The notes under the pieces: model-generated
The model's input: the letters and a program-made list of their open reading frames with translations, nothing else
What the model was told of the DNA's origin: nothing
Databases searched by the model: none
Position numbers and translations under genes: made by a program
Assembly: GCA_963706315.1 (NCBI GenBank)
Contig: CAVPMA010000014.1
Coordinates: 62,001 to 126,000, forward strand
Reading direction: 5' to 3'
Source of the DNA: CALMEC01 sp963706315
Lineage (GTDB): Bacteria > Actinomycetota > Thermoleophilia > Miltoncostaeales > Miltoncostaeaceae
Length of the DNA stretch: 64,000 nt
Part shown: positions 52,932-60,949 of the stretch, piece after piece
How positions within the stretch are numbered: position 1 is the first letter of the stretch
Layout: each line of letters starts with the position of its first letter

Positions 52932-53506
52932 TGGCGCTCCCGACACGGGTCGACCGGGCGAAGGAACTCGAGCGGGACCGGTACTACATGGGCCTCGCTC
53001 GGGCCGTGCAGGCAGGGGCCGACTGTCTCGGGAGCCGTGTCGGCGCGGTGCTGGTGCGCGAGAACCGCGTCGTGTCGACCGGCTTCAACGGCACGCCGAC
53101 CGGCTTCGCGAACTGCACCGAGGGCGGGTGCGTGCGCTGCCGTGACAGCGACCTGCACGCCCGGGGTCGCGGCGACGAGGCGACCGACAGCGAGCACACC
53201 TCCGGGCGGGGGCTCGACCGCTGCATCTGCGTGCACGCCGAGCAGAACGCCTTCCTCACGGCGGCGCGTTTCGGCACCCGCGTCGAGGGCGCCACGCTCT
53301 ACACGACGCTGAGCCCGTGCTTCGGGTGTCTCAAGGAGGCCATCCAGGCCGGCGTGGTGCGGGTGGTCTACGACGAGCTCTACACCGCGCCGTACAACGA
53401 GGCGCTGCAGCGCCAGTACGAGGACCTCGCCGCCCACCTCGCCGGCGAGGACCCCACCCGGTTCGAGCGCCTCGGAGGCGACACGGCCGGTTCGCGGGGG
53501 CGCTAG
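52931..53506 (+). CDS. dCMP deaminase-type cytidine/deoxycytidylate deaminase
   Basis: A 191-residue zinc deaminase. The zinc site is HAEQNAFL (His ligand and catalytic Glu) and SPCFGC (two Cys ligands). The length and the NRVVSTGFNGTPTGFANC segment match dCMP deaminases of the ComEB type, which convert dCMP to dUMP. An extra Cys/His-rich insertion (GGCVRCRDSDLHARGRG) may hold a second zinc, as in ComEB. Translationally coupled to the psp genes. Confidence 0.88.
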   Translation: MALPTRVDRAKELERDRYYMGLARAVQAGADCLGSRVGAVLVRENRVVSTGFNGTPTGFANCTEGGCVRCRDSDLHARGRGDEATDSEHTSGRGLDRCICVHAEQNAFLTAARFGTRVEGATLYTTLSPCFGCLKEAIQAGVVRVVYDELYTAPYNEALQRQYEDLAAHLAGEDPTRFERLGGDTAGSRGR

Positions 53507-54189
53507 ATGTCCTGGTCGCGGTGGCGCATCAGGATCTCGTTGATCCCGACGTTGGGCGGCTGGCTCACCGCGTACATCACCGCGCGGGCGACGTCGTCGT
53601 CGGTGAGCGCCACCGCCGGTGCGTTGTCGAAGAACGGCGTGTCCACGTTGCCGGGCGAGATGAGGGTCACCCGGATGCCACGCTCGTGGAGCTCCTTCCT
53701 CGCGGCCTCCGCCATCGCCCCGACGGCGTGCTTGGTGGCCGAGTAGACCGACCCGGGCACGGCGACGTGGCCGGCCACGGAGCCCGTGAGCAGCAGGTGC
53801 CCCCTCGTCTCCTCGAGGGCCGGCACGGTCGCGCGAACCGTCAGCGCCGCGCCGTAGACGTTGGTCAGGATCATCGAGCGCCAGTGCTCCGGTGACTCGT
53901 TCAGGAACCCTCGCACCGCCCCGAACCCGGCGTTGGCGAATGCGACGTCCAGACGGCCGAACTGCGCGAGCGTGGTTGCGACCGCCCGCTCGAGCTCCTC
54001 CCACTCCGTGACGTCGCAGCCGATCGCAAGGGCCACGTCCGGGCCGCCGAGCTCGACCCGCTGGGCCTCCAGGCGGTCCAGGGAGCGGGCCAGCAGGGCC
54101 ACGCGGAACCCGGCTGCCACCGCCTGCCGGGCGGTGGCCTGACCGATGCCGCTCGACGCGCCGGTGATGAGGAAGACCCGGTCGGGCAT
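53503..54189 (-). CDS. Short-chain dehydrogenase/reductase
   Basis: A 228-residue classical SDR. The cofactor loop is TGASSGIGQATA, followed by DVTEWEE, NAGFG and the active site Ser and YSATK (Tyr/Lys). A substrate-specific C-terminal part is LISPGNVDTPFF. NADP is likelier than NAD because of ARSLDRLE after strand 2. The substrate is unknown. I chose the ATG at 54189. It converges on the deaminase gene and overlaps its end by four bases. Confidence 0.88.
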   Translation of the reverse strand: MPDRVFLITGASSGIGQATARQAVAAGFRVALLARSLDRLEAQRVELGGPDVALAIGCDVTEWEELERAVATTLAQFGRLDVAFANAGFGAVRGFLNESPEHWRSMILTNVYGAALTVRATVPALEETRGHLLLTGSVAGHVAVPGSVYSATKHAVGAMAEAARKELHERGIRVTLISPGNVDTPFFDNAPAVALTDDDVARAVMYAVSQPPNVGINEILMRHRDQDI

Positions 54190-54351
54190 ACGGGGACGAT
54201 CGCACGCGGCAGGGCCTCGCCGCCCTGGGTGCCAGGCACGCGCGCAGAACCGCCCGCCAGTCCAAGGGGTGGGAACCCCGCCGGTGCCAGGCACCGTTGA
54301 CACACGACGTTGACTCGGGAGGGGCGGCGCCGGCCCAGGTAGCGTCAGGGC

Positions 54352-54747
54352 ATGACCCGTCGATTCGCGCTGCGGCGTTGCTGGGCGACGCGGCTGCTCT
54401 GGCCCATGCTGCGGCGGGAGCCGTTCGCCGAGGTCGGCGACGGCCTGGTGCGGGTCGAGATGGGCTGGCTCGGACGTGCCGAGTGGAACGCCGACAACGT
54501 CGCCCGCCTGTCGCGCATGCGCTGGCCCTGGTGGGCCGGCATCGGCGTGCGGCTCGGCCGCAAGATGGTCGCGTATACCACCTCGTGGGGCGACGCGGCG
54601 GTGATCGAGCTCACCCATCCGATCGACGTCCGGGCGCCGCTCAGATGGACCACCGCGCGGGTCATCGTGGGCGTCGTCGACGTCGACGAGTTCCTACGCG
54701 CCGTCGCGCACGTCCGGGTGCGCCGGGAGGCGGACGCTCCGGACTAA
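54352..54747 (+). CDS. Hypothetical protein
   Basis: A 131-residue Arg/Trp-rich protein (MRWPWWAGIGVRLG) with a basic N-terminal segment and a beta-rich C-terminal half (TTSWGDAAVIELTHPIDV...VDVDEFLRAVAHVRV). I do not recognise a family; a PH-like membrane-associated fold is conceivable. The ATG at 54352 is the first start. Codon use is like that of its neighbours. Confidence 0.6.
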   Translation: MTRRFALRRCWATRLLWPMLRREPFAEVGDGLVRVEMGWLGRAEWNADNVARLSRMRWPWWAGIGVRLGRKMVAYTTSWGDAAVIELTHPIDVRAPLRWTTARVIVGVVDVDEFLRAVAHVRVRREADAPD

Positions 54748-54765
54748 GCGCGCCGGCTCAGGGCA

Positions 54766-55122
54766 CTAGCCCTCGATCGCCTGCATCGCGACGAGCTTGT
54801 TCCCATCGGGGTCGAAGAACTCGAGCAGCTTCGCGCCTCCGAGATCTTCGACCTCGCGGCGCACCACGTCGTGTGCGGCGAGCTGGGCCTCGAGGGCGTC
54901 GATGTCGTCGGTCGCGAAGACGATCGTGGCACCGCCGCCGTGCGGCCGTGTGGCGAGCTCGCCCTCGAGCGCGAGGTCGTAGCCGCCGACGTCGAACTCC
55001 GCCCAGTCGTTGCCGGCACGGTTCTTGAGCGTGAGGCCGAGCACGCCCTCGTAGAACGCGATCGCCTTGTCCATGCTGCAGATCCGGTAGTACACGGTGT
55101 CGATTCCCTGGAGCAGCGCCAC
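54766..55122 (-). CDS. Glyoxalase/VOC-family protein
   Basis: A 118-residue single VOC domain. Paired beta-alpha-beta units are visible in DTVYYRICSMDKAIAFYEGVLGL and IVFATDDIDALEAQLAAH; the last strand is LLEFFDPDGNKLVAMQAI with the metal Glu. Activities range from glyoxalase to antibiotic resistance and cannot be told here. I chose the GTG at 55122 because AAGGGGATCGC lies just upstream. Confidence 0.85.
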   Translation of the reverse strand: MALLQGIDTVYYRICSMDKAIAFYEGVLGLTLKNRAGNDWAEFDVGGYDLALEGELATRPHGGGATIVFATDDIDALEAQLAAHDVVRREVEDLGGAKLLEFFDPDGNKLVAMQAIEG

Positions 55123-55286
55123 GCGATCCCCTTCGTTCCGGACGGTCGGCCGGCGAGTGTAGTACACGCGTTCGAAGGGCCGCCGGGAGGGTGCGGACGG
55201 GTCCCCTGGTGGGAAACGTGAACGAGTCGTACGGGTTTCGTAAAGCCTCGCCCGTTTGGGGCCGACATGGACCTACACTGGCCCCG

Positions 55287-55904
55287 ATGTCGATACTCCC
55301 TGCAATTCGGTCACACGTGACCCGACGCCTCCTCATCGTCCTCCTCGTCACGGCCCTCGCCTGCCTCGGCGGCTGTGGCGGCGAGTCGGGCGGCGGCGGC
55401 GCCGGAGCGGGTTCGACTGCGCCGGTGGCGAGCACCGCCACCACGGCACCGTCGACCACCGCGGCAACGACGACATCCGCGCAGGCCGACGAGACGGTGA
55501 CGGTCTACTTCGCCGACTCCGACGCGGTGGAGCTCAAGCCGGAGACGCGCTCGGTTCCCACCGCGAACCTGCGGGCGGCGCTGGTCGAGCTCGCGAAAGG
55601 GCCCACGGAGGCCGGCCACCAGAACGCGCTGCCGGCCGGCACCGCGATCGTCGGGACCGCGGTGCAGGGCGGCGACGCACTGGTGAACCTGAGCTCGGAG
55701 TTCACGACCGGGTATCCCCCCGGCGGCGCGGCCGCCGAGTTCGCCGTGCTGGCACCACTCGTGTACACCGCCACGGCCGTCCCCGGCGTCGACCGGGTGC
55801 GAATCACCGTGGACGGGCAGACCCCGTCCCCGACGGGCTCGCAATACGACTGGACCGGCTCGTTCAGCCGGGCGGACTTCCCTGGCGCGGTGGCGAGCCC
55901 ATGA
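55287..55904 (+). CDS. GerMN-domain lipoprotein
   Basis: A 205-residue secreted lipoprotein. The N-terminal signal ends in the lipobox LGGC (LACLGGCGGE). A Ser/Thr/Ala/Gly-rich linker of about 45 residues leads to one GerMN domain (about 70-190): TVTVYFADSDAVELKPETRSV, NLRAALVELAKGPTEAG, VNLSSEF. GerMN domains are linked to cell-wall and spore-cortex proteins. I chose the ATG at 55287. Its stop overlaps the amidase ATG (ATGA), so the two act together on peptidoglycan. Confidence 0.9.
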   Translation: MSILPAIRSHVTRRLLIVLLVTALACLGGCGGESGGGGAGAGSTAPVASTATTAPSTTAATTTSAQADETVTVYFADSDAVELKPETRSVPTANLRAALVELAKGPTEAGHQNALPAGTAIVGTAVQGGDALVNLSSEFTTGYPPGGAAAEFAVLAPLVYTATAVPGVDRVRITVDGQTPSPTGSQYDWTGSFSRADFPGAVASP

Positions 55905-56902
55905 GCCGGCTCCGCATCCTCGTTCTCGCGACGCTGGGCGCCCTCGTCGCCTGCACGTCCTCGGCGGTCGCGGCCCCGCTCGTCGCGATCGACCCCGGAC
56001 ACGGGGGAGCCGACACCGGCGCGACGGGCACGCTCCCGGCTGGCACCCAGACCGGGATGACGCCCCGCATCGACCCCGACGGCCAGACGCGGATCTACGA
56101 GAAGGACATCACGCTCGACATCGCGCAACGGCTGAACGCCTACCTCCGCGGCCGCGGCTTCCCGACCGTCATGACCCGCAGCACCGACCTGGCCGGCGGG
56201 GATGCGCCCTTCACCACGGTCGGTGCCGACCTGCGGGCGCGCGTCGACATCGCCAACAACGCCGGGGCGAGGGTCTTCGTGTCGATCCACGAGAACGCCC
56301 TCAGCGCGACCGCCTCCGGCACGGAGACCTACCACTTCTACTACTCCAGCCCCGGGGCCCGCGCCCTCGCGGTGCTCGTCCACCAGCAGGTGCTCGCGGC
56401 CCTCGGGCTGCCCGACCGGGGCGTCAAGACAGCGGGCTTCTACGTCCTCAAGAACACCCGCATGCCCGCGATCCTGGTCGAAGGCGCGTTCATCACCAAC
56501 CCGGGCGAGGCGCTCCTACTGGCCGACCCGGCCGTCCGCCAGCGAATCGCGGAGGCCATCGGCGTCGGTGTCGCCAAGTACACCGCCGCGGGCTACGACG
56601 CGCTCTACGGCCAGCAGCAGAGCCTCACACCGCGGTACCAGGTCAACGCGGGCGCGTTCCGCAAGCTCGCCGACGCCCGCGCCCGGTACCGCCTCGTCCG
56701 CCGTCGTGGCTTCGAGGCGGCGATCCGCAGCGAGTACAACGCGCCGAATCGCAAGTACCTCTTCTACGTGGTCTCCGGGAAGTTCGTCTACCTCGAGAAC
56801 GCACGCGGTCTGCGGGATCGCATGCGCCAGAAGCGTCTCAAGGCGAACGTGGGGCCCATCCCCAAGCGCTCCCGGGCCATCCCGGCTGTCGCCCCCCGGT
56901 AG
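55901..56902 (+). CDS. Secreted N-acetylmuramoyl-L-alanine amidase (Amidase_3)
   Basis: A 333-residue exported enzyme that cuts the amide between muramic acid and the stem peptide. The signal peptide is RILVLATLGALVACTSSAVA. Zinc and catalytic residues are visible: His34 in IDPGHGG, Glu67 in YEKDITL, His130 in SIHEN and Glu194 in VEGAFITN. A C-terminal beta-alpha region (about 225-330, YQVNAGAFRKLADARARYRL) resembles a SPOR domain that binds bare glycan strands. The ATG is coupled to the GerMN lipoprotein gene. Confidence 0.93.
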   Translation: MSRLRILVLATLGALVACTSSAVAAPLVAIDPGHGGADTGATGTLPAGTQTGMTPRIDPDGQTRIYEKDITLDIAQRLNAYLRGRGFPTVMTRSTDLAGGDAPFTTVGADLRARVDIANNAGARVFVSIHENALSATASGTETYHFYYSSPGARALAVLVHQQVLAALGLPDRGVKTAGFYVLKNTRMPAILVEGAFITNPGEALLLADPAVRQRIAEAIGVGVAKYTAAGYDALYGQQQSLTPRYQVNAGAFRKLADARARYRLVRRRGFEAAIRSEYNAPNRKYLFYVVSGKFVYLENARGLRDRMRQKRLKANVGPIPKRSRAIPAVAPR

Positions 56903-56949
56903 GCGGTCCCGGCGGGCCGTCCGGAGGCTCGGTCTAGCATCGGCAGGCT

Positions 56950-58914
56950 GTGCCGCCCGACGCCCTCCAACTCCAGCTCCCGCTGCCCCTGCCTCAACCC
57001 GGCAGCGAGCGCCAGGCGACGCTCGCCGACCGGCTCTGCGAGCTGCTCGCGCGGCGCGGCCGTCCGCTCGAGGTCGGCCACGTCGTCGCGCAGGTCCTGC
57101 GCGTGCGCCGCTGCCCGGAGCGGTTGCAGCGACGGCTGGTCGCGGAGATCGTGGAGAGCGATCAACGCCTCGCCTGGCGGGGCCGCGACCTGGTGGGGCT
57201 CGCGCCGGCCGGCTGGGCGGCGACCCCGCTGCGCGAGGCGACGTTCTGCGTCGTCGACATCGAGACCACCGGCGGCGCGCCGGGCCGGTCGAAGATCACG
57301 GAGATCGGCGCCGTGCGCATGCGCGGCGGCGAGGTCCTCCAGCGCTTCGAGACGCTCGTCGATCCCTGCCGGCCGATTCCGGAGCCCATCACCCGCATCA
57401 CCGGCATCCACGACGCGATGGTCGTCGGGCAGCCGCGCATCGAGGAGGCGCTCGAGCGGTTCGTGACGTTCGTCGGCGACGACGTCATGGTGGCCCACAA
57501 CGCCCCCTTCGACTTCCGCTTCCTCAACTACGAGCGCTTCCGGATCGCGGGCCGCTACTTCACCCAGCCGTGGCTCGACACCCTCGTGATCGCGCGGCGG
57601 CTGTTGCGGCGCCGGCTGGACCGGTTCGACCTCGCGACGCTCGCTGAATGGGCGGACACGGCGGTGCGGCCGAACCACCGCGCGCTGGCCGACGCCGAGG
57701 CGACGGCCGAGGTGCTCGGCGTACTCATCGACCTGCTGCTGGAGCGGGGACACGCGACGCTCGAGCGAGCGGTGGGCTTCGGCCAGGGCGGCGGAGCCCG
57801 GTTCGCGCACAAGCTCGCGCTCGCCGAGGACCTCCCGGCCACCCCCGGCGTCTATCTGATGCGCGACCGCGACGGCGCGGTGCTCTACGTCGGCAAGGCC
57901 CGGAACATCCGCCGGCGGGTCCGCTCGTACTTCGGTCCGCAGGGACGGCACGGCCGGCTCATCGCCCGGGCCCTGGAGGGCGTCACGGCGATCGACCACG
58001 AGGAGACCGGGTCGGAGCTCAGCGCGCTGCTGCGGGAGGTGGCGCTCCTGCGCGAGCTCCGACCTCCCTGCAACACGCGAGGGCTCGGCGGCGGTCGGCG
58101 ATACCTCAAGCTCACCAGGGAGCCCTACCCCAGACTGCTCGTCGTCCCCGAGCCCGTCGACGACGGGGCCGACTACTACGGGCCCCTGCGCTCCGAGCGC
58201 CTCACCCGGCTGGCGGTGGACGCGCTGCAGGCGCTGTACCCGATCCGCACGTGCCATGCGCGGTGTGCCGGCGGCGCCCAGGCCAGGCTCATCGAGGAGA
58301 TCCCTTCGGACTGCCGAGGTCCGTGCAGCGGCGGGCACGTCGACGCCTACCGGCAGGGCATCGACGATGTCCGGCGACTGCTCGACGCCGACCAGGGAAC
58401 GGCGGCGGGCGTACTGCTCACCCGCCTGACCGACCACGTGGCCGCCGACCCCGCGGTCGTCGACGCGGACCGGCGCGAGGCGGTGGAGGCGCTGATCGGC
58501 CTGCTGGGCTCGCTTTCGCGTGTGCGCCTGGCCGGAAGCGCCGGCGGCGTGATCGTGGAGCCGTCCACCGAGCACGGGGCCGCGACCGCGCTCTTCGTGT
58601 GGCATGGTCGGGTCGTGATGCAGGAGCACATCTGGCCGGAGGACTGGGGTCGCGCCGCGGCGGCCATCACCACGCTCGCGGAAGTGGCCGCGACCCCCGC
58701 GACGCCGCTCGGCCCGGGCGAGCTCGACGCCGCCCTGATCCTCCACGAGTGGCTCACCTCGCGTGCCGACCACCCCGGTGTCGTGCCGCTGCGGGCCGGG
58801 TTCGACCCGGTCGACGCGCTCGAGTCGGTGCGCGCGGCGGCCGCCGCCATGACGGTCTTCCAGCCTGATCCGCGCCCCGTCATCGACGCCGGCGGGTTCG
58901 CGACCGCGGCCTGA
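56950..58914 (+). CDS. DnaQ-type exonuclease fused to UvrC-like GIY-YIG nuclease
   Basis: A 654-residue fusion of a DEDD 3'-5' exonuclease and the N-terminal part of UvrC. The exonuclease domain (about 98-265) has D103/E105 in VVDIETTGG, HNAPFDFRFLN and NHRALADAEAT. The GIY-YIG domain (about 295-370) has TPGVYLMRDRDGAVLYVGKA and NIRRRVRSYF. A Cys-containing segment (CHARCAGG, CRGPCSGG) and a UvrC-like C-terminal region follow. The helix-hairpin-helix of UvrC is absent. Such fusions occur in actinobacteria beside true UvrC. The GTG at 56950 starts it. It is coupled to the next gene (TGATG). Confidence 0.92.
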   Translation: MPPDALQLQLPLPLPQPGSERQATLADRLCELLARRGRPLEVGHVVAQVLRVRRCPERLQRRLVAEIVESDQRLAWRGRDLVGLAPAGWAATPLREATFCVVDIETTGGAPGRSKITEIGAVRMRGGEVLQRFETLVDPCRPIPEPITRITGIHDAMVVGQPRIEEALERFVTFVGDDVMVAHNAPFDFRFLNYERFRIAGRYFTQPWLDTLVIARRLLRRRLDRFDLATLAEWADTAVRPNHRALADAEATAEVLGVLIDLLLERGHATLERAVGFGQGGGARFAHKLALAEDLPATPGVYLMRDRDGAVLYVGKARNIRRRVRSYFGPQGRHGRLIARALEGVTAIDHEETGSELSALLREVALLRELRPPCNTRGLGGGRRYLKLTREPYPRLLVVPEPVDDGADYYGPLRSERLTRLAVDALQALYPIRTCHARCAGGAQARLIEEIPSDCRGPCSGGHVDAYRQGIDDVRRLLDADQGTAAGVLLTRLTDHVAADPAVVDADRREAVEALIGLLGSLSRVRLAGSAGGVIVEPSTEHGAATALFVWHGRVVMQEHIWPEDWGRAAAAITTLAEVAATPATPLGPGELDAALILHEWLTSRADHPGVVPLRAGFDPVDALESVRAAAAAMTVFQPDPRPVIDAGGFATAA

Positions 58915-59906
58915 TGCGTGCGGCGGCCGCCCTGCCGCTGACCGGCCGCTACCGGCCGATGGCGCTCGACGCGGCGCACGGCCTTCGCGCGTGGGCGGAT
59001 GCCGGCGGCGCGACGCTCGTCGTCGAGGACTGCGGGGAGGCGCCACAGGATGCGGCGCGCATCGCGCTGGACCTGGCCGAGCGGGCCGACGTGCTGTTCG
59101 GCCCGTACGGGAGCGGCGCGATGCGCGCGGTGGCCGAGGCGTTCGCGGGGTCGCCGTGGGTCGTCTGGAATCACGGCGGAGCCGCCGTGCCGCACGGCGA
59201 CGCGCGCATCGTCGACGTCCTCGGGCCCGCCGACCGCTACTGGGATGGTCTCGCCGACGTTCTCACGGACACCGGGGCGCCCCTCGACCGGGTCGCGATC
59301 CTGCACGCCGACACCGGTTTCGGGCGGGAGGTCGCGAGCGGGGCGACACGCTCGCTGGCGCGCCGTTCGGCGGTGCCGGTGCTGCTGGCCGCGTTCGACG
59401 AGGGACGCGCCCGGGATGCCGCGGCCGACGCGATCGCCGCCGGCGCGCGCGCCGTCATCGGGTGCGGCCGCTTCGAGGACGACATCGCGCTCGGCCGGGC
59501 GGTGTGGGGGACGGACCTGGCCGTGGGGCTGGTGGCCTGCGGTGTGGGTGCCGCTGCCGACTCGCTCGGAGACGCCGTCGAGGGCTGGTTCGGCCCGTGC
59601 CAGTGGCTGCGGGAGCAAGCGGCCCCACCCGTGGCGCTCGACGAGGGCGCGGACTACCCGGCCGCCCAGGCGCTCGCTGCGGGGCTCGTCGCGTCGCAGG
59701 CGCTCGCGCGCGCCGGCAGCGCCGATCCCGGGGCCGTGTGGCATGCGGCCCGTTCGCTCACCACGATCACGTTCCTCGGGCCGTTCGCCGTCGACGACGC
59801 CGGGTATCAACTCGCGCACCGGCCGGTGATCGTGCGATGGGTAGCTGGGCCCGACGGGCTTCGGCGCAGCGTCGTCTGGCGACCGGAGGCCGAGTGGACG
59901 CGGTGA
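58914..59906 (+). CDS. Type 1 periplasmic-binding-protein-like protein lacking a signal peptide
   Basis: A 330-residue protein with the Leu/Ile/Val-binding protein fold: PLTGRYRPMALDAAHGLRAW, LVVEDCGEAPQDAARIALDL, ADVLFGPYGSGAMRAVAEAF, WNHGGA, VAILHADTGFGREVASGATR. The N-terminus begins directly with the first beta strand, so there is no secretion signal and the protein should be cytoplasmic. It lies between two DNA-repair genes with overlapping ends on both sides (TGATG and GTGA). A ligand-sensing or scaffold role is inference. Confidence 0.8.
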   Translation: MRAAAALPLTGRYRPMALDAAHGLRAWADAGGATLVVEDCGEAPQDAARIALDLAERADVLFGPYGSGAMRAVAEAFAGSPWVVWNHGGAAVPHGDARIVDVLGPADRYWDGLADVLTDTGAPLDRVAILHADTGFGREVASGATRSLARRSAVPVLLAAFDEGRARDAAADAIAAGARAVIGCGRFEDDIALGRAVWGTDLAVGLVACGVGAAADSLGDAVEGWFGPCQWLREQAAPPVALDEGADYPAAQALAAGLVASQALARAGSADPGAVWHAARSLTTITFLGPFAVDDAGYQLAHRPVIVRWVAGPDGLRRSVVWRPEAEWTR

Positions 59907-60658
59907 CGAGCCTGGTCGCATGGTTCGCCGGCGCCGGCGCCGAACTCCCGTGGCGCCGCACCCGCGACCGCTACGCCGTGCTGGTGAGCGAGACGATGCT
60001 TCAGGCCACGCAGGTGGCGCGGGTCGTGCCGTACTTCGAACGGTGGATGGAGCGGTGGCCGACGCCACCGGCGCTGGCCGACGCGGCCCTCGGGGAGGTG
60101 CTCGCAGCCTGGCATGGCCTGGGGTACCCCAGGCGCGCGCGGAATCTCCATCGCGCGGTGGCGATCGTCGCGGCCGAGGGCTGGCCGCACCACCTGGAGG
60201 ATCTGCCGGGCGTGGGCCCCTACACCGCGGCGGCCATCCGCTGCTTCGCCGACGAAGCAGCCGTCCTGCCCGTGGACACCAACGTCCGCCGCGTCGTCGC
60301 CCGGCGCTGGCCTGACGGCTGGCCGGGCGCTCCCGTGGGCGCCGACTGGGCCGCCGGCCAGGCGCTCATGGATCTCGGCCGCCTGGTCTGCACGGCCCGC
60401 CGGCCGCAATGTGACGGTGGCTGCCCGCTCCGCGACGGCTGCCCCGCGGCCGATGCGGGCACCGTCGCCGAGGTCACCCCGCCCGCCCGCCGCCAGTCGC
60501 GCTACGAGGGTTCGATGCGCCAGCGGCGCGGGAGACTGCTCGCGGCCATCGCCGAGCAGGGGCGTGTGGATCGGGCCCTGGACCCCGATGCGGCCGACAG
60601 CCTGATCGCCGACGGGCTTGCCCGGCCGGGCCACGGCGAGCTGCTCCCCGCGACGTGA
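59903..60658 (+). CDS. mutY: A/G-specific adenine glycosylase MutY (short form)
   Basis: MutY removes adenine opposite 8-oxoguanine. The 251-residue product has the catalytic Glu in SETMLQATQVARV, the helix-hairpin-helix LPGVGPYTAAAI, the Asp in LPVDTNVRRV, and Cys ligands for the 4Fe-4S cluster: C-x6-C-x3-C-x5-C, where x2 is usual between the second and third. The C-terminal NUDIX-like 8-oxoG-recognition domain is missing. I chose the GTG at 59903, whose GTGA overlaps the previous stop; a GTG nine bases earlier is possible. Confidence 0.88.
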   Translation: MTSLVAWFAGAGAELPWRRTRDRYAVLVSETMLQATQVARVVPYFERWMERWPTPPALADAALGEVLAAWHGLGYPRRARNLHRAVAIVAAEGWPHHLEDLPGVGPYTAAAIRCFADEAAVLPVDTNVRRVVARRWPDGWPGAPVGADWAAGQALMDLGRLVCTARRPQCDGGCPLRDGCPAADAGTVAEVTPPARRQSRYEGSMRQRRGRLLAAIAEQGRVDRALDPDAADSLIADGLARPGHGELLPAT

Positions 60659-60712
60659 GTGAGCCCACCGAAAACCGATAGAATTCGCGATCGGTGATCA
60701 CGGAGGTGACGG

Positions 60713-60880
60713 GTGGCAAAGTCCAAGAAGCAGCGCCGCAGCAGTATCCGCCACATGGCGACCGACGATCCGCTCGGCGTGCTGGAGGCGCTCGAACGGC
60801 TCGAGGAGCAGGAACGCAAGGTGACGCCGGACACCACCTCCACCGAGCGCAAGACCGAGGACGAGCCGGCCGAGCGGTAG
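60713..60880 (+). CDS. 55-residue basic/acidic hypothetical protein
   Basis: The GTG at 60713 follows GGAGGTGACG, a spacing like that of the RsiG-like gene. The product has a Lys/Arg-rich start (KSKKQRRSSIRHM) and a charged helix (LGVLEALERLEEQERK), ending in an acidic tail. It has no recognised domain. It could be the last gene of the repair operon, 54 bases after mutY. Confidence 0.55.
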   Translation: MAKSKKQRRSSIRHMATDDPLGVLEALERLEEQERKVTPDTTSTERKTEDEPAER

Positions 60881-60949
60881 TTGGCGGTCCGGCGGGCGTG
60901 AGCATCGGCAGGACGCACCCGCCGATGTCACGACACCGTTGAAGCCGGA

